Positions 60,641-64,000 of a DNA stretch of 64,000 nucleotides are shown piece by piece; position 1 is the first letter of the stretch; each line of letters begins with the position of its first letter. The notes below the pieces were generated by a model. The model saw only the letters and a program-made list of their open reading frames with translations. It was not told the DNA's origin and did no database searches. Where the stretch lies: NCBI GenBank assembly GCA_030568195.1, contig JAJLTO010000017.1, positions 225,850 through 289,849 of the forward strand, written 5' to 3'. The position numbers were made by a program, and so were the translations under genes. Source of the stretch: Dipodascopsis uninucleata var. uninucleata. Lineage: Eukaryota; Ascomycota; Lipomycetes; Lipomycetales; Lipomycetaceae.

Positions 60641-63556
60641 TGTGAGAGGCTTGTAGCGGGTTTTGTCGAAATATATGTCAGCTAGAGTCCTCTTTGCTAC
60701 GTTACGTGGGAAACACAAACATACATTTCGAGCGACGCTCAGCAATTCTTTATATTCTTATGAAAATTGTTGCGCCACGACAATTGTCTTAGAGATATCA
60801 ACTCTCTGAGAGAATTTACAATCAGTCCATGATTTTTGTTCGTATATTGAGAAGTCGACAGACATTCGTGAGATTTCTGATGGTACATAGAACTGAACTT
60901 GGGAACTGCCATATCGCAAGCACGTGTTTACTTGCGATGTTGCTAGGGAGAAAATGTCCCAAAGCTATGTTTTAAAGTTTATTGATTTCAGTCCTTGTAA
61001 ATAAGACCCTGATAATATATATATGCTAAGCCAGGTAGTATCTTAGGACTTCACGCCGACATAAAGTCCGAACTTCAATATAAAGCGGCGGTAGGATCAC
61101 CTCGCACTTCTCTCCGCAACCATCAACATGAACGGACGAAATTATACATCGCTATACTGCCATAGATAAGGCAGGTCGAATCATTCATTCACCACGGGTT
61201 CTACTGAGATCGTCCGATTTGCTCTTCCTATGCCAAGGAACTCATAGGAAGAATGAAATTGAGAATCTAGAAGGGCTTCTCAAATGCGTAGCTTCGGATG
61301 AAAATTCTGCTGATCTTCGATCTGTCCTTTGAATCTAACCTGCAACACGAATAATATGGAGCAGATTGTTTCAGATACTGGTGCTGCAGTCAAACTTCCT
61401 TTGCAGCTGCAATGGTCCAAAGCTACATGAAGTTTTGTAGAATACGTATTTGATCATTTCCGAGATGTAACAGAAGGAGAGCCTCTGGCAAGGTCACCTA
61501 AACAAGTACGCAATATAAATTGCGAGAATGAAGTCGGCATCATATCGAGAGGATATTGAACCGAATTTCATATCAGACGTACATCTCCTTAATGAGACTA
61601 TGAATAGCCTTTATTGGAATGACCCCAATATTGAGATCAAGAGTTATCAATCAGATAACCATTAAATATCTTGTTAAAATGTGCTAGTGTAGTAAGGGCT
61701 GGAAAGATGCGTGCCATCATGGGCACAAATGAATCAGAACCACTCTTCTAATACGCTATGACAGAGAAAGGGAGCAGTGGTGCAGAGCTCGAAGTTTATT
61801 AGAGGCGTACTCAGAAGGAATGGGTGATATTTCTGCTTGTGTAGAAGAGATACTTTGATATGAAGGTTGACTGTTCGTGAAGTTGATTTCACTGCAAGTC
61901 CGGCGTTCACAGGTTAAAGCAAATATTAATTATAGACGAGCTGAATTGATGGTCTCTGACATTAACTGTATAGACGAATATCAAAGAATGGTAGTGCTGG
62001 ACGAGTAGATGACTTGATAGTTAGCTTTGATCTAGAAAATCGTCCAGAAACTATTGTTGGTATGCTCCGATTCTGAAGGGTCCTCAGCGGAGATCAGGTC
62101 TTTCGACAGCAAGCAATTTGGTTATAACTCAAGATTGTATACTTTAACAAGCACAGTAGCGGATTGGATTGAGCTGAGTTTCGAGGCCATGAAATATATC
62201 AAATCGATTGCCAAACAAATAATGTATGTAAATGTGAATGTGATATTTCATTTTACTGTACTAATCTTTATCAACAATTTCTTATTGCATCTGTTCTGCA
62301 GCGATCTACTACCACATACAAATGGTTCAACAGGTTATATCTTCTTCTGGCACGGTAAGGTTCGTTGTTTCCGCGAGGTTGGCAATTCAGGCTCATATTT
62401 CTTCAGGATGGGTAGTGATATGTCGGCCGAGATTAATCCCACGGAGTATTTTTCTTCATCTGATTCAAGCAGACCTTGCCAGACATCTTGATGACGTACA
62501 TCGCAGGACCAAGATAATGCTTTCGATAGCATAGCTGATCGAGGAAAGCCAATAATAAATAAAATTATTGACGACTTATTAATTACGGCTAAATCTTTCG
62601 AGTTTTTATTAGTCAAGGCATAAAAACAGATCTAGTAGCATACGACACCTTGTCCAGTTCAATGAAAAATGTAGGAAGAAAGAAAACTTAAGCGTTAAAG
62701 CTCTTGCTTTCCTCATGTTAATTTCGTAAGACTACTGGAGTTCGTTACATGAATCGCGTTTATATTGCTTGAATAATGTCAAATTTCTTAATAATAATAG
62801 ACATCGTAGAAAAGATTATACAAAGGCTAGGGCTCCATTGTATTTAATTTTGAGGGCTAGAACTTATAGTTTTCGGATATTTGTTAAGATTCAGGTACCT
62901 GAAAGAAGAAGGAAGCGGGTAAATTTTATATTAGAGTGATTCTTTGTAAAATCAGACGAACCGTTTATTTCAAAGCGATAAAGTGTAAAGTTCAGAAACG
63001 ATTGACTAGTTCGCAAAGCTAGGAAACGTTGTGGGCATTAATAATGCCAGGCACTTTTTATATTGCATATGAGAGAATGGGAGTCAAATTCTGCGAACGT
63101 TTAGAAATACCAGCTGTGACCAGTTGGCACTAGTAGTAACATTCATTCTCAGCCTCTTTAATCTGTAACATATAATAAATGTGGTTGGTTCTTTGCATGA
63201 GAAATTTAATTTCCAAGACACTAATTATAGCCAAGCTTTTAGTCAGGTCATGGATAAATGCTTATTTTCGCAGTATTACTCAAGAGATGTATAGAACGAT
63301 GGATCATATGGACACGCTTATGTTTATTTTTCTCGTCATACGACGTTTATATGCAATGCTAAAGAGATAAATTCTCTCACATGACATTATTTAACGAGGA
63401 TTATATTCAAGATACATTATAAAGCTCTATATTGAACTAAATTTTATTTCATTCTGCCTATGCTGGGTAATTTGTCTGGCATCACGTAATAATATGGCGA
63501 GAGGTGGAATACTAGCCATGAAGGCTCATGCCTACTATATTTAATTACACATTATA
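60641..63556. other. gene-poor region with a degraded coding block
   Basis: About 2.9 kb. The upstream part is the phosphate transporter promoter (60641-61080). A decayed coding block covers about 61080-62530 and is listed separately. The remaining part to 63556 is AT-rich without recognised features. Confidence 0.4.
61080..62530 (+). pseudogene. degraded multi-frame coding relic, family unknown
   Basis: Protein-like stretches follow each other on the plus strand in changing frames: RSSDLLFLCQGTHRKNEIEN (about 61206-61265), EYVFDHFRDVTEGEPLARSP, SASYREDIEPNFISDVHLLN (about 61530-61590), ERE-QWCRARSLLEAYSEG, AEIRSFDSKQFGYNSRLYTL (about 62074-62133), and LIQADLARHLDDVHRRTK (about 62463-62516). 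Stops separate them. The spacing and consistent strand suggest one large dead gene. I do not recognise the family. Confidence 0.35.
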
Positions 63557-64000
63557 CTAAGAATCAAATATAGGACCGAAAGCTGGTACTCCTACCAGTT
63601 GCATGTCATACACGAGCTTTTTAGTTGTAATAGGGTTACTTATAACAGCTACGGCTTCTGCATCAAAGTCACTAACCATCTGCAGTACCACTTGTGTCAT
63701 ATCAACGCGCCCTGCCTTGTCGGTATCTATAATAGTTGGAGTACGATCCATTTCTACTACCAAATTAAGTACACCTTGGCCATATGTTTTTAGAGGGGCT
63801 CTTGTCTGCCAGATGACTCTAAGAACTGGTCGGTCTTTGTCGGCCAGGAACGAGAGACATGGCCCAATGCCGGATCCTGTTGTCACAACTACGACACGCC
63901 TGAATAGTCTCATCACATAGGCAAAACCGTATATCAAAATGCCTCGCTTCCATAAAGCTGAAGGTGGCCGATTTATGCAGTCGGCTGTCCAATCACCGGC
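63557..64000 (-). CDS. TmpA-like membrane oxidoreductase, C-terminal part
   Basis: The last 147 residues of a gene that begins right of the window; the frame is open through base 64000. It reads AGDWTADCINRPPSALWKRG, then FRRVVVVTTGSGIGPCLSF, a nucleotide-binding glycine-rich turn like that of ferric-reductase-type NAD(P)H domains, then VIWQTRAPLKTYGQGVL, and ends VGVPAFGPIFDS. This pattern is that of Aspergillus TmpA and its relatives, integral-membrane FAD/NAD proteins linked to sporulation signalling. Only the nucleotide-binding end can be seen, so membrane part and cofactors cannot be judged. Confidence 0.82.
   Translation of the reverse strand, partial: AGDWTADCINRPPSALWKRGILIYGFAYVMRLFRRVVVVTTGSGIGPCLSFLADKDRPVLRVIWQTRAPLKTYGQGVLNLVVEMDRTPTIIDTDKAGRVDMTQVVLQMVSDFDAEAVAVISNPITTKKLVYDMQLVGVPAFGPIFDS

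Overview
The window looks like nuclear DNA of a filamentous or yeast-like ascomycete. Genes are monocistronic on both strands, coding sequence sits in AT-rich spacers, introns are short (44-135 nt, GT..AG, often with a CTAAC/CTAAT-like branch point), and three genes begin with fungal Zn(II)2Cys6 zinc clusters. I could not fix the species. Start codons were chosen as ATG, usually with an A at -3, and introns were placed by reading frame and family similarity.

Positions 1-30000 form a plant-sugar utilisation island. It holds a 5'-truncated and a complete LAC12-type sugar transporter, a serine alpha/beta-hydrolase, a GH51 arabinofuranosidase, an Atr1-like exporter, a maltose-permease-type transporter, a GH78 alpha-L-rhamnosidase, a broken sugar transporter divergent from a broken GH13 alpha-glucosidase, a Zn2Cys6 regulator and a GH32 beta-fructofuranosidase. 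None of the four glycosidases has a signal peptide and all are intronless. This suggests that oligosaccharides or glycosides are imported by the MFS proteins and split in the cytosol.

Positions 30000-47000 hold a decayed block of P-loop (AIG1/IAN-like) GTPase relics, another maltose-permease-type transporter, a second Zn2Cys6 regulator divergent from a 14-TM drug-exporter-type MFS with striking nested inverted repeats between them, and a Dal5-family anion:cation symporter. Positions 46400-64000 are gene-poor. They contain a third Zn2Cys6 regulator with one apparent frameshift, a decayed WD40 gene, a six-exon PHO84-like phosphate transporter, unidentified coding relics, and the C-terminal end of a TmpA-like membrane oxidoreductase running off the right edge.

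The number of broken genes is the most unusual property. The transporter/alpha-glucosidase pair, possibly its regulator, a WD40 gene, two GTPases and several unnamed fragments all carry stops or indels. Either the genome is eroding (for example host-associated life with reduced sugar range) or part of the indels are assembly errors. The in-frame nonsense codons and the missing start codon argue against error as the only cause.
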